Assembly (NCBI GenBank): GCA_041879425.1
Contig: CP090855.1
Coordinates: 1,302,001 to 1,366,000, forward strand
Length of the DNA: 64,000 nt
Direction of reading: 5' to 3'
From: Vibrio pomeroyi
GTDB taxonomy: Bacteria; Pseudomonadota; Gammaproteobacteria; Enterobacterales; Vibrionaceae
Part shown: positions 24,802-34,048 of the stretch, in pieces
Layout: each line of letters begins with the position of its first letter
Position numbering within the stretch: the stretch's first letter is position 1
Notes under the pieces: model-generated
What the model was told of the DNA's origin: nothing
What the model saw: only the letters and a program-made list of their open reading frames with translations
The model's database searches: none
Position numbers and translations under genes: made by a program

Positions 24802-26496
24802 TTACATAAGTGCGTCTGTCATTTTGAAGCCGTAGATAACCACTAGGCCGATGATTCCGGTCATCACCAAGTAGTAGAACGTTGGGATGATTGTCTTACG
24901 TAGTGTTGCGCCTTCGCGTCCTAACAAGCCTACGGTTGCCGATGCGGCTACCACGTTGTGAATCGCAATCATGTTACCGGCTGCAGCACCAACGGCTTGC
25001 AGAGCGACAACCACCGCACTAGAGATAGTTAAAGTCTGCGCTACTTCGAACTGGAATTGGCTGAACATCATGTTTGATACTGTGTTCGAACCTGCAATGA
25101 AGGCACCTAACGCACCAACCGTTGCACTCAATGCTGGGAATGCGCTGCCAACTAGGTCAGCTGCGAAGTTTGCAGTGGTTACAGGCATACTTGCTAAATC
25201 TGCACCGTTCACGCCAGAGTTAATGAAGATACGTACCATTGGGATGGTGAACACCAACACAAAGCCTGCACCAATCAGTGTTTTACTTGATTCACCAAAG
25301 GCTTTAGCCAGTGGCGTTACGCTGCGAGATTGCATGAGAACTGCAACCAGCGCGACGAAGACTAAGATGCCGCCCGGTAGGTACAGAGGTTGAATCGCTG
25401 TGCTTACGCCTGTCTCACCAAGGATGTTGCTGAATGAAAGGCTAACGCTCTTCAGTAGGCCTTTGAACTCAGGGCTCACGCGGCTAGCAACCAGAGTTAC
25501 AGCGAGCAGCACGTAAGGTGCCCATGCCATCGCCATGCTCATCTTCTTATGGCTCTGATTGTTGTCATCAAGGTCAATTTTCAAAGAACCTAGCCACTCT
25601 GTAGGCCATTTGTCTTCGCTCTCAAAGTCCCATTTTGATTTAGGTACTAGGAAGCCACGCTTTGCTGCAGTAACCACAATTGCTAGGCCAACCAAGCCAC
25701 CAATCAATGATGGGAACTCAGCGCCTAGGAAGACACCCGTCAGTGCATAAGGAATAGTGAAAGCAGCACCTGCGAATAGTGCGAACGGTAGGATATCTAA
25801 ACCTTCCGTCCAGCTTTTGTTCTTACCGAAGAAACGAGTCAGCATCATCGCCATCAGCACAGGCATCATCACACCAACAGAGGCGTGAATCAGCGCGACA
25901 CTTGATGTGATCTGTTGTAGGTAAGCATCCCAAGTAGAACCGTGAGCAATCAGGCTTTCACCGATGTTGTGTGTGTCCAAACCTTTGTTCACACCGACGA
26001 TAATTGGAGTGCCAACCGCGCCGAATGATACTGGCGTAGATTGGATCATCATGCCCATCAGTACCGCAGCAAGCGCTGGGAAACCGATAGCAACCAGCAG
26101 CGGAGCGGCAATCGCTGCAGGTGTACCGAAGCCAGATGCGCCCTCGATGAATGAACCAAAACACCAAGCAATGATGATTGCCTGAACGCGACGGTCAGCG
26201 GATATATCCGTGAAGCCGTTACGAATAGTGGTGATAGCTCCGGTGTGCTTCAAAGTGTTTAATAAGAAGATGGCGCCGAACACAATCCAGAGAACCGACA
26301 CAGTAATGCCGAAACCTTGGAATACAGAAGCCAACACGCGAGTGCCAGACATATCCCAAGCAAATAGGGCAATAGCAACGGTTAGTGCAAATGCCACTGG
26401 CATCGCTTTTTTCGCTGGCCAGTTCATGCCAACCAGTAGAATCGCTGCAACAACTATTGGCGAAAAGGCCAATAAAGCTAGTAGAGTTTCACTCAT
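24802..26496 (-). CDS. lldP: L-lactate permease
   Basis: A 564-residue inner-membrane protein with 12-14 helices of the LctP family, which imports lactate (and glycolate) with protons. Family marks are EGASGFGTPAAIAAPLL and GSNTVSNMMFSQFQF. It is the first gene of the lactate group on this strand; GAGGAAG precedes the ATG by five bases. A LysR-type gene diverges from it over a 234-base gap. Confidence 0.92.
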   Translation of the reverse strand: MSETLLALLAFSPIVVAAILLVGMNWPAKKAMPVAFALTVAIALFAWDMSGTRVLASVFQGFGITVSVLWIVFGAIFLLNTLKHTGAITTIRNGFTDISADRRVQAIIIAWCFGSFIEGASGFGTPAAIAAPLLVAIGFPALAAVLMGMMIQSTPVSFGAVGTPIIVGVNKGLDTHNIGESLIAHGSTWDAYLQQITSSVALIHASVGVMMPVLMAMMLTRFFGKNKSWTEGLDILPFALFAGAAFTIPYALTGVFLGAEFPSLIGGLVGLAIVVTAAKRGFLVPKSKWDFESEDKWPTEWLGSLKIDLDDNNQSHKKMSMAMAWAPYVLLAVTLVASRVSPEFKGLLKSVSLSFSNILGETGVSTAIQPLYLPGGILVFVALVAVLMQSRSVTPLAKAFGESSKTLIGAGFVLVFTIPMVRIFINSGVNGADLASMPVTTANFAADLVGSAFPALSATVGALGAFIAGSNTVSNMMFSQFQFEVAQTLTISSAVVVALQAVGAAAGNMIAIHNVVAASATVGLLGREGATLRKTIIPTFYYLVMTGIIGLVVIYGFKMTDALM

Positions 26497-26730
26497 GGGT
26501 ACTTCCTCGTACTGTTTTCAAACGTTCATGTTTGAAGTAAAGATCACGTTATGGTTTGTCGTCATTTGAATCGCTTTGGCCTCTAAACGGGAACCTTCTT
26601 TGGGCGACTCTTGTAATTGGAATGACTGTTTTTGTAATTGTTTTGTTAATTTGGCGTGAATTTACCCCTTTATTTTTTATTGATATAGGGAAATAATGAA
26701 AATAATTAATTCCAAAATTGGCATAATCAG

Positions 26731-27648
26731 ATGCGAGCAGACGATTTGATCCTGTTTTCACAGGTAGTTGAACTGGGTAGTTTTAGTAAGGTGGCAGAAC
26801 AAAATAACCTTACAAATTCGGTAGTTAGTAAGAGAATTGCTCGACTGGAAGAAGAAATTGGCGTGCAATTATTATATCGAACTACGCGTAAATTGACCCT
26901 GACCGAGGCAGGCAAGGCAATGTTACACAGCGCCAAAAATGTGAAGCAGGCGGCTCAAGAGGCTATGGACGCAGTTTCAGGCTTTGGTGAAAATGTTAGC
27001 GGTCATATCAAAATGTCAGTGCCTACTATCTCCGGAGATTTGATACTGGCAGACGCTGTTGCCGAGTTTTGTAATATGCACCCAGGTTTAACGGTCGATA
27101 TGTCTCTGAACAATCGTTTTGTTGATTTGGTTGAGGATGGGTTGGACTTGGTAATTCGTACGGGCTATCTGGAAGATTCCAGCTTGATCGCTCGTCATAT
27201 ATTGGATTCACAATGGGTGGTGTGTGCTTCGCCATCTTATATTGCTAAAAACGGCAAACCGATGCAGCCCAAAGACTTAGTTGAGCACAACTGCTTGCAA
27301 TACGCTTATCAAACCACAGGCGCTAGTGAGTGGCAGTTCCTGCACAGTAAAGATGGCTGTACCGACAACGATAAATATATCGTACGTGTCTCGGGCTCTT
27401 TCTCGACTGACAACGCAACCGCGTTAAGAAAAGCCGCATTGGGCGGGCATGGCGTTGCGTACGTACCACGTTGTCTGGTTTATCACGATATTCGCAACGG
27501 TCAGCTGGTGGATATCTTCCCTGACTTAGTGGGCAAGAAGCTCGGTATTTATGCGGTGTACCCTTTTACGCGCCAGCCGCCCAACAAGATTAAGTTATTG
27601 ATTGAACACATTAGAACTCGTTATCTGACGATTTCTCACTATTTTTAA
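26731..27648 (+). CDS. LysR-type regulator divergent from lldP
   Basis: A 305-residue LysR regulator: winged helix-turn-helix FSKVAEQNNLTNSVVSKRIARLEEEIGVQLL and an effector domain of the CrgA/DmlR kind (YLEDSSLIARHILDSQWVVCASPSYI). Its divergent position makes it the likely controller of lldP-lldD-dehydrogenase, in place of the GntR-type LldR of E. coli. It runs 11 bases ahead of the prolyl oligopeptidase gene on the same strand and may be cotranscribed with it. The gap 26497-26730 is AT-rich with no clear palindrome. Confidence 0.88.
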   Translation: MRADDLILFSQVVELGSFSKVAEQNNLTNSVVSKRIARLEEEIGVQLLYRTTRKLTLTEAGKAMLHSAKNVKQAAQEAMDAVSGFGENVSGHIKMSVPTISGDLILADAVAEFCNMHPGLTVDMSLNNRFVDLVEDGLDLVIRTGYLEDSSLIARHILDSQWVVCASPSYIAKNGKPMQPKDLVEHNCLQYAYQTTGASEWQFLHSKDGCTDNDKYIVRVSGSFSTDNATALRKAALGGHGVAYVPRCLVYHDIRNGQLVDIFPDLVGKKLGIYAVYPFTRQPPNKIKLLIEHIRTRYLTISHYF

Positions 27649-27659
27649 TAAGGATCACG

Positions 27660-29720
27660 ATGAGCTATTTAAAAGAGTATCAATATCCAATCACCAATAA
27701 ACAGATCGTCAGCGATGACTATTTTGGTCAGATAATCGAAGACCCGTATCGTTGGTTAGAAGACGACAGAAGTGACGAAACTGCGGAGTGGGTGGCGAGT
27801 CAAAATGCAGTCACGTTCGATTACCTTGCTCAAATTCCCTACCGCGCAGAACTGCGAGAGCGACTAGCAAAAGCGCAAGACTACAAAAAGAGCTCGCAGC
27901 CGTTCGTAAGAGGCGATTACACCTATTTCTATAAGAATGATGGACTGCAGAACCACAGCATTCTCTATCGTCAGAAAGAGGGGCAGCCGGTTGAAGTCTT
28001 CCTAGACCCGAACACTTTCTCGGAAGATGGCACGACATCATTAGGCTCTGTTTCGTTCTCAAAAGACTACAGCTTGGTGGCGTACAGCATTTCTGAAGGC
28101 GGTAGCGACTGGCGTAAGATCTTTGTGATTGATACCGAGACTAAGCAGAAGCTCGAACCGGAAATCACCGACGCCAAATTTACCGGTATCTCTTGGTTAG
28201 GCAATCGTGGCTTTTATTACTCCAGCTACGACAAACCAGACGGCAGTGAACTCTCAGCTCGTACTGAACAACACAAGCTGTACTTCCATGAATTGGGTAC
28301 AGAGCAAGCGAGCGACAAGGTGATCTTCGGTGCGATCAACGCCGAGCAGCACCGCTATGTATCAGGCTACACCACCGAAGACGATCGTTACCTAATTATT
28401 CTTGGCAAAGAATCAACGTCTGGTAACAGACTGTTTTATATCGACTTAAACGCATCAGAACAATCTCTGAATACGTTGATTGATCATGTGGATAGCGATA
28501 CTTATCTCATCGATAACCAAGATGATACCTTTATTCTATACACTAATCTGAATGCGCCGAACGGCAAGGTGGTGAGCTTTGATAGTCGCACTCAGCAGTG
28601 GCGAGATATCATTCCTGAAAAGCCACAGCCATTAGACATCAGCACTGGTGGTGGTTACTTGTTTGCTCACTACATGGTGGATGTGGTGTCGAAAATTGAG
28701 CAGCTGGATTACCAAGGTAATCGAGTTCGTGAGCTCCACATGCCAGGGCTGGGAACGGCCAGCGGCTTGGGTGGTAAGAAAGAGCAAACTCAGCTTTATT
28801 ACACCTTTACCAACTATGTTACGCCGCCCACCATTTTCTGTTTTGATGTTGAATCTGGCCGCTCAGAAATTTATCAGCTCTCTGAGTCTCCGTTTGAATC
28901 GGACAAGTTCGAATCTAAACAGGTTTTCTATACCTCGAAAGATGGCACTCAGGTTCCGATGCTTATCTCTTATAAGAAGGAACTAAAGCTGGACGGTAAT
29001 AACCCAACTATGTTGTACGCCTATGGTGGCTTCAACGTTAGCCTAACGCCTTCTTTCTCAGGTACGGTGGGCAGTTGGTTGGAATTAGGTGGTGTGTATG
29101 CGGTACCTAATTTGCGTGGCGGTGGCGAGTATGGCAAGGCGTGGCACAAAGCGGGCACTCAGCAGCAAAAGCAGAATGTGTTTGATGATTTCATTGCCGC
29201 AGCTGAGTTCCTAATCGCAGAAAACTACACCAGCAGTGACAAGCTCGCGATTCGTGGCGGTTCTAACGGTGGTTTGCTGGTGGGCGCTTGTATGACACAG
29301 AGGCCTGAGCTTTTCCAAGTGGCTCTGCCTGCTGTTGGGGTGCTAGATATGCTGCGTTACCATACCTTTACGTCTGGCGAAGGCTGGGCGTACGACTACG
29401 GCACCTCCGCGCAAAACAAAGAGATGTTCGAATACCTGCTTGGTTATTCTCCGGTTCACAATGTGGTGCGCGGTGTCGATTACCCAGCAACTTTGGTCAC
29501 GACCGCTGATCATGACGACCGCGTGGTGCCAGCACACTCTTATAAGTTCATTGCAGAGCTGCAAGATAAGCATGAAGGTGGTGCGCCTGTGATGATTCGT
29601 ATTGATGTTAATGCGGGTCACGGTGCGGGAATGCCGCTGAGCAAAGCGATCGATCTCACTGCCGATATCTATGCATTTACGCTGTTCAATATGGGCGTTG
29701 AATCTCTAGACTCGTTTTAG
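27660..29720 (+). CDS. Prolyl oligopeptidase (S9A)
   Basis: The 686-residue protein has an N-terminal beta-propeller (about residues 70-420) and a C-terminal alpha/beta-hydrolase domain. The catalytic serine is Ser535 in RGGSNGG, the Asp lies in ADHDDRVVP and the His in NAGHGAG. It cuts short peptides after proline. No signal peptide is seen, so it is cytoplasmic. AAGGA precedes the ATG. A terminator follows 45 bases after the stop. Confidence 0.92.
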   Translation: MSYLKEYQYPITNKQIVSDDYFGQIIEDPYRWLEDDRSDETAEWVASQNAVTFDYLAQIPYRAELRERLAKAQDYKKSSQPFVRGDYTYFYKNDGLQNHSILYRQKEGQPVEVFLDPNTFSEDGTTSLGSVSFSKDYSLVAYSISEGGSDWRKIFVIDTETKQKLEPEITDAKFTGISWLGNRGFYYSSYDKPDGSELSARTEQHKLYFHELGTEQASDKVIFGAINAEQHRYVSGYTTEDDRYLIILGKESTSGNRLFYIDLNASEQSLNTLIDHVDSDTYLIDNQDDTFILYTNLNAPNGKVVSFDSRTQQWRDIIPEKPQPLDISTGGGYLFAHYMVDVVSKIEQLDYQGNRVRELHMPGLGTASGLGGKKEQTQLYYTFTNYVTPPTIFCFDVESGRSEIYQLSESPFESDKFESKQVFYTSKDGTQVPMLISYKKELKLDGNNPTMLYAYGGFNVSLTPSFSGTVGSWLELGGVYAVPNLRGGGEYGKAWHKAGTQQQKQNVFDDFIAAAEFLIAENYTSSDKLAIRGGSNGGLLVGACMTQRPELFQVALPAVGVLDMLRYHTFTSGEGWAYDYGTSAQNKEMFEYLLGYSPVHNVVRGVDYPATLVTTADHDDRVVPAHSYKFIAELQDKHEGGAPVMIRIDVNAGHGAGMPLSKAIDLTADIYAFTLFNMGVESLDSF

Positions 29721-29764
29721 ATAATGCTTGATTCTAGATAATTGGGTATTTGACTCAGACCAAG

Positions 29765-29801
29765 AATCCTCAAAATCGACCTTAGATTTTGAGGATTTTC
29801 A
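29765..29801 (+). terminator. Terminator after prolyl oligopeptidase
   Basis: AATCCTCAAAATC (29765-29777), loop of seven, GATTTTGAGGATT (29785-29797): perfect 13-base stem followed by a short T-run. Confidence 0.82.
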
Positions 29802-29889
29802 TATATATGAAAACCAATCAAAACTGCACCATATTTCCTTCATTTTTACACACACTTTTCCGTGATAGACCCCGCCATTATTGATGAAA

Positions 29890-29903
29890 TGAAAGCGATT
29901 TCA
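29890..29903. promoter_or_regulatory. LacI-type operator before the porin gene
   Basis: TGAAAGCGATTTCA is a near-perfect palindrome with the central CG step typical of LacI-family operators. It differs at two positions from the operator at 33912-33925 read on the other strand. It lies 190 bases before the porin start. Confidence 0.6.
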
Positions 29904-30025
29904 AGCTGATATTTTACGCATTATTCAATCTAAATGACTGATCTTTATTTAATACTTTTGGTCATGGATTTTCTAAAAGTTTCATGGCTCTCAAGCTAAT
30001 TTATCAATGTGAACAGCGGCTAACT

Positions 30026-30039
30026 TTTCAACGCTTTCA
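30026..30039. promoter_or_regulatory. Weak second LacI-type operator before the porin gene
   Basis: TTTCAACGCTTTCA keeps one good half-site (CGCTTTCA) and a poorer second half. It is 54 bases before the porin start, closer to a promoter than the better site at 29890. Confidence 0.35.
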
Positions 30040-30093
30040 TTGCTTAATATTTCCCTGTTCGATGAAAACTCAAAAAAATAATAGGGAATTACA

Positions 30094-31383
30094 ATGCAAA
30101 AATTTAAGCTTTTGCCAATAACGGTCGCAGTGGCGGCTTCGCTTGCTTCACTCTCTTCTTTTGCTGCAGAAACGGATCTTGCCGCTCTAGAACAACGAAT
30201 CCTAGAGTTAGAATCTCAAGTCGGTGACATCAAGTATGTTGATGATCAACAACAAGCGGTTCTAACGGCAGAAACGAATGTACCAGACGGCATCGTCTTC
30301 TCTGGTTACGCTCGTTACGGCGCTCACTACAAAAGTGGTGATGAGCGTTACGTAGACATCGGTACAACAGGCCGTTCTGTTGGTCGTTTGGGTAACGAAG
30401 CTAACGGTGGTGAAGTTCAGTTAGCTAAGCTCTTCCAAGCTGACAACGGCGCTATCTGGGACATCGTATTCATGGCTGACCACTGGGAAGCTGACTCTTG
30501 GGCTGACGATGGCGGCCTGAGCATGAAAAAAATGTACGCTGGTGTAACCAATGTATTTGAAAGCCAACCTGAGCTGTACATGTGGGCTGGTCGTGACTTC
30601 CATCAACGTCCGCAACAAGGTTTGAACGATTACTTCTGGATGTCTCACGATGGTCAAGGCGCAGGTTTTAACAACCTAGATTTTGGCGGTGCCAAGCTAG
30701 ACATGGGCTTTGTTGGCCAAGTGAAAGGCGGCCTAGTGAACGACAACGGTCGATACGCAATTACTTCTAAGCTTCATTCAATTAACGCGGGTATCGGCCA
30801 ACTAGACCTATATGCGAACTATGGTTTTGCTTCAGATGAAGCAGACTCTGACGTAGCGGGTGATCCAAAAGTCAGCGATGAAACGGCATACCTATTGGGT
30901 GCAACCTTAGGCTTGGGTGAGTCTAACAAGTTGGTAGTTAAGTATGGTGACGGTGCGGATTCATCTGTATTTGACCTGAAAGGTGATTACCAAACTTTGT
31001 ACGCAAGTGTTGAAGGTAGCTACGCAGCAACAGACAACTTCATCATTGATTACTTAGTGTCGTACAAAGATAACTCTGGCTCAGATCTAGACCGTGAGAA
31101 CACGGAATACGCGGGTATCGTTCGTCCACAATACCAATGGGATGATGTTCACTCTACATGGTTAGAAGCAGGCTACGGCATGGTTGATTACGATGACGAC
31201 GGTGAAGAGAACGCGTGGAAAGTAACGCTGTCACAAAACGTTTCTCTAGGTGGTTTACCTTGGAGCCGTCCAATGCTTCGCTTCTACACAACAGTGGGTG
31301 ATGTAGAAACGAAAGGCAACACAGTGAAGACAACGAATGTTGATACATTGTCGTTCGGCGCAATGTTTGAAGCTTGGTGGTAA
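30094..31383 (+). CDS. LamB-type outer-membrane sugar porin
   Basis: A 429-residue protein with a signal peptide (cleavage after SSFA, about residue 24), a short coiled-coil segment (LAALEQRILELESQVGDI) as in ScrY/BglH-type porins, and a beta-barrel with the LamB-like start FSGYARYGAHY and segments WAGRDFHQRPQQGLNDYFWMSHDGQGAG. The protein ends in an aromatic pair (WW), usual for outer-membrane barrels. Its position before a beta-glucoside importer suggests beta-glucoside oligosaccharides as cargo; malto-oligosaccharides cannot be excluded. Confidence 0.85.
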   Translation: MQKFKLLPITVAVAASLASLSSFAAETDLAALEQRILELESQVGDIKYVDDQQQAVLTAETNVPDGIVFSGYARYGAHYKSGDERYVDIGTTGRSVGRLGNEANGGEVQLAKLFQADNGAIWDIVFMADHWEADSWADDGGLSMKKMYAGVTNVFESQPELYMWAGRDFHQRPQQGLNDYFWMSHDGQGAGFNNLDFGGAKLDMGFVGQVKGGLVNDNGRYAITSKLHSINAGIGQLDLYANYGFASDEADSDVAGDPKVSDETAYLLGATLGLGESNKLVVKYGDGADSSVFDLKGDYQTLYASVEGSYAATDNFIIDYLVSYKDNSGSDLDRENTEYAGIVRPQYQWDDVHSTWLEAGYGMVDYDDDGEENAWKVTLSQNVSLGGLPWSRPMLRFYTTVGDVETKGNTVKTTNVDTLSFGAMFEAWW

Positions 31384-31532
31384 TCACAGCTATAGAAAGC
31401 GCAGCTCTTTGAATTCGGCATATTTTCAAGGAGCCATGCTTTCGAATATCTATGCTTGTTAAGAGCACGTAATACTGTCCATTTTAGCCCTAAAGGCAGA
31501 TTGATTAGGGCACGTTATATAACTCCATTCTT

Positions 31533-31558
31533 GGGCACATTCTTTGTGCCCTTTTTTT
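31533..31558 (+). terminator. Terminator between porin and chemoreceptor genes
   Basis: GGGCACA (31533-31539), loop of five, TGTGCCC (31545-31551), then seven T. It lies 150 bases after the porin stop and 24 bases before the chemoreceptor start, so it ends the porin message or attenuates into the receptor gene. Confidence 0.83.
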
Positions 31559-31581
31559 CGCCACTAGATCAAGGATTCACT

Positions 31582-33600
31582 ATGAGACTTTCTTCCATCG
31601 TGTCTCGAGTATATTTAGGTTTCTTCGTACTGATCGTGATCATGCTGGGTTCAGCATGGTTAAGCATCAGTAGCAATAAAGACATAACGACTCGAATCGA
31701 AAACATCACCCAGCAAGCCACCCCATTAATGCTTCAATCCTCTGCGCTGACGATTCGATTTTTGGACATTAATCGCAGCACCACTCCCTACTTATCCGCC
31801 AATTACATCGACGAATTGGAACCACTGAAACAAACCGTATTAAACAACATCGAACAATATCAGCAGCAATTGAGCTGGTTCGAAGGCAAGGGTGAGGCTG
31901 GTTCACAAATGGAAGCCATGCTTAACAACATCACTCAAACCGGCGTGTCGACTATCGATAAGATAGAGCGAGTATTGGAACTTTACGTTGAGTATTTGGA
32001 TAGCAAAGATCTCGGTTCGATGGGGCAAGCGCAATTTCAATCTGTGGTGGGGCAGCTTAATAATACCTTGGTGAATCAACTCGCGAGTGCAGATTCAGAG
32101 CAGACACAAAAGGCGATAGAGGCTTTACTGGTGCAATTGAGTTTGATTGCGGCGGAAGCCAATGAGGCGTTTTCACTGCAAACATCTTCGGAGGTTCGTG
32201 GGGTAGAGCGTCGCCTGCAAAGTCGAAAAGAGCGATTCGAACAAGCGGTAGCAGATTTAGATAACCTAGATTCGTCATTGCTGCGCCGCAGTAAACAGTC
32301 TTTATCACTGCTCGCTTCACACGCGTTTTCAGCTAATGGTTCAGTCGCTACCCATAAAGAAACCGTTAAACTCGATGAGTCTATCTCCCTCCAAAAGCAA
32401 GAAATTGAACAGCTAATTGATCAGCAGTTAAGCCACTTTGATGAGCTCTCAATGTACGCTGAAGACACAGCGACGCGCTTGTATCACGAGTCGATGGACT
32501 CTTCACAGCAAGCCCTTGTGATGCAGGGTGTTATTGCACTTGCTTCCGTGCTTATTGCTCTGTTGATCGGGTTGAATATCGCCAAAGGGATCCGTAAACC
32601 AAGCAAGCTACTGCAAAGTGCACTCGACCAAGTTGCCAACAAAGACTTGAGCGCGATGGTGCAGTATCAAGCCAATAATGAGTTCGGTTCAGTGAGCGAC
32701 AAGGTCAATTTAGTGATCAGTCACCTGACTCAAATGATTGAGAACATGCGTCAATCGTCGACGCGCTTAAAAGAGGCGTCTATAGAGAACCAAAGCACGA
32801 GCCGTTCATTGAGCGAGGCGATGCAAGACCAAACCAATCAGACGGTGATGGTGGCAACAGCCATGGAACAGATCGAGTGCTCGGTGACAGAAATAACTCA
32901 AGCGGCTAATCAAACGCTAACGCTGGTGACCGAAGCGGTGTCGAGTTCCAGTGATGGCCAGAAGACGATGGATAAAAGCGTCGAGCTGATGGGCAGTTTA
33001 GAGCGTAAGTTGGCAGAATCAACAGCGACCATTGGCCAGCTTGAAAGCGAAAGTGCCAGCATTGGTTCGATTTTGGATGTGATATCTGGGATCTCTGAAC
33101 AAACCAATTTGTTGGCATTGAATGCCGCCATTGAAGCCGCGCGAGCGGGTGAACAAGGGCGTGGTTTCTCTGTGGTGGCCGATGAAGTTCGCGTGTTAGC
33201 GGCCAAAACCAATGCCTCGACGCAAGAGATACACAACAAGATTGAACAGTTGCAAACCAGTTCTAAACTGGCGGTGGAACAAATCAATCAATGTGTGGTT
33301 GGGATGGTTCAATGTGTTGAACAAACGGGCGAAGTGAATCACTCAATATCAAGCGTGTCAGATCTGCTCAATGAGGTCGAGCAAAGGAGTCATCAAATCG
33401 CGACTGCAACCACGGAGCACCAAGTGGTTGCTTCTCAAGTTACACAAAACATCAGCCAGATACATACCTTGGCAGAGGACAACTCTCAACGATCTCAGGT
33501 TCTGTTCTCCCACGGGCAGCAGCTTGAAATTATGTCGCAGCAGCAATTCTCACTAACTCAAGAGTTTAAGCTCGCCGAGCAATCAGAAAACAAGGTTTAG
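31582..33600 (+). CDS. Methyl-accepting chemotaxis protein
   Basis: A 672-residue chemoreceptor: first membrane helix at about residues 10-30, a helical periplasmic sensing region to about 310, second helix about 312-334, a HAMP domain, and a cytoplasmic signalling domain whose hairpin tip ISEQTNLLALNAAIEAARAGEQGRGFSVVADEVR begins near residue 503. AAGGA precedes the ATG at 31582; an in-frame extension upstream runs through the terminator and is not real. Its place between the porin and the sugar operon suggests it senses a beta-glucoside or its binding protein. Confidence 0.9.
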   Translation: MRLSSIVSRVYLGFFVLIVIMLGSAWLSISSNKDITTRIENITQQATPLMLQSSALTIRFLDINRSTTPYLSANYIDELEPLKQTVLNNIEQYQQQLSWFEGKGEAGSQMEAMLNNITQTGVSTIDKIERVLELYVEYLDSKDLGSMGQAQFQSVVGQLNNTLVNQLASADSEQTQKAIEALLVQLSLIAAEANEAFSLQTSSEVRGVERRLQSRKERFEQAVADLDNLDSSLLRRSKQSLSLLASHAFSANGSVATHKETVKLDESISLQKQEIEQLIDQQLSHFDELSMYAEDTATRLYHESMDSSQQALVMQGVIALASVLIALLIGLNIAKGIRKPSKLLQSALDQVANKDLSAMVQYQANNEFGSVSDKVNLVISHLTQMIENMRQSSTRLKEASIENQSTSRSLSEAMQDQTNQTVMVATAMEQIECSVTEITQAANQTLTLVTEAVSSSSDGQKTMDKSVELMGSLERKLAESTATIGQLESESASIGSILDVISGISEQTNLLALNAAIEAARAGEQGRGFSVVADEVRVLAAKTNASTQEIHNKIEQLQTSSKLAVEQINQCVVGMVQCVEQTGEVNHSISSVSDLLNEVEQRSHQIATATTEHQVVASQVTQNISQIHTLAEDNSQRSQVLFSHGQQLEIMSQQQFSLTQEFKLAEQSENKV

Positions 33601-33628
33601 AGGCGACTCTAAGCTCCTCCACTGTTTC

Positions 33629-33657
33629 ACGCCCAGCCTTTGCTGGGCGTTGTTGTT
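33629..33657 (+). terminator. Terminator after the chemoreceptor gene
   Basis: ACGCCCAGC (33629-33637), loop CTTT, GCTGGGCGT (33642-33650), followed by a T-rich tract interrupted by G. Confidence 0.68.
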
Positions 33658-33880
33658 TCAAGTTTCGGGTTCTGGAAAGCGAATTCGAAGTACCTATGAA
33701 ATGTTCCCATACAATTTCGCATAGCCACTGAAATAATAGGGTCAATTTATCCCCGTATATTACCGTCTGCTGCGGGTTCATCTCCGAATTGTGCTTTTTG
33801 AAAAACGGAGTTTAAGCATGCTTGTTAGCACTTTGGGAACAGGTAACCGAGCGCCGTTTTGATAAGGTAAGCAAGAATCT

Positions 33881-33897
33881 CATGAAACAGTTTCATG
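33881..33897. promoter_or_regulatory. Palindrome CATGAAA-CAG-TTTCATG
   Basis: A perfect seven-base inverted repeat with a three-base centre, 15 bases before the first LacI-type operator. It lacks the CG centre of the operators, so it may bind another regulator or be a degenerate site. Confidence 0.35.
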
Positions 33898-33911
33898 GCG
33901 TGAAGTGAATC

Positions 33912-33925
33912 TGTAAGCGCTTTCA
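33912..33925. promoter_or_regulatory. LacI-type operator O1
   Basis: TGTAAGCGCTTTCA has the LacI-family pattern with a central GCGC. Its reverse complement recurs exactly at 36454-36467 inside the first permease gene. Confidence 0.68.
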
Positions 33926-33962
33926 AGATTTCCAAATCCAGCCTTTTTACCTCCAAGTTTAG

Positions 33963-33978
33963 TGTGATGACACTCACT
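33963..33978. promoter_or_regulatory. CRP-type site before lacI
   Basis: TGTGA (33963-33967), six bases, TCACT (33974-33978) matches nine of ten core CRP positions. It sits between operators O1 and O2. Confidence 0.6.
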
Positions 33979-34010
33979 TCAACTAAAACGTAATCTCTTA
34001 ATAATCGTTT

Positions 34011-34024
34011 TGTAAGCGGTTACA
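34011..34024. promoter_or_regulatory. LacI-type operator O2
   Basis: TGTAAGCGGTTACA, near-perfect palindrome with a central CG. Its centre is 99 bases from that of O1, a spacing that allows DNA looping, and it lies 25 bases before the lacI start. Confidence 0.68.
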
Positions 34025-34048
34025 AGCTAATGAAGTATCGAGGTTCGA

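Larger units (their letters stand above)
29721..30093 (+). other. 373-base gap before the porin gene
   Basis: No gene is seen. It holds the terminator of the peptidase gene (29765-29801), one good LacI-type operator (29890-29903) and one weak one (30026-30039), then the porin leader with GGGA before its ATG. Confidence 0.8.
33601..34048 (+). other. 448-base gap before the lacI gene
   Basis: No gene is seen. It contains a terminator (33629-33657), a TGAAA-type palindrome (33881-33897), two LacI-type operators (33912-33925 and 34011-34024) and a CRP-type site between them (33963-33978). I see nothing I can name in 33660-33880. Confidence 0.8.

Noticed and set aside
31456..31581. N-terminal extension of the chemoreceptor
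   Set aside because: It would translate through the terminator hairpin, and the ATG at 31582 has a good ribosome-binding site and the first membrane helix right after it.
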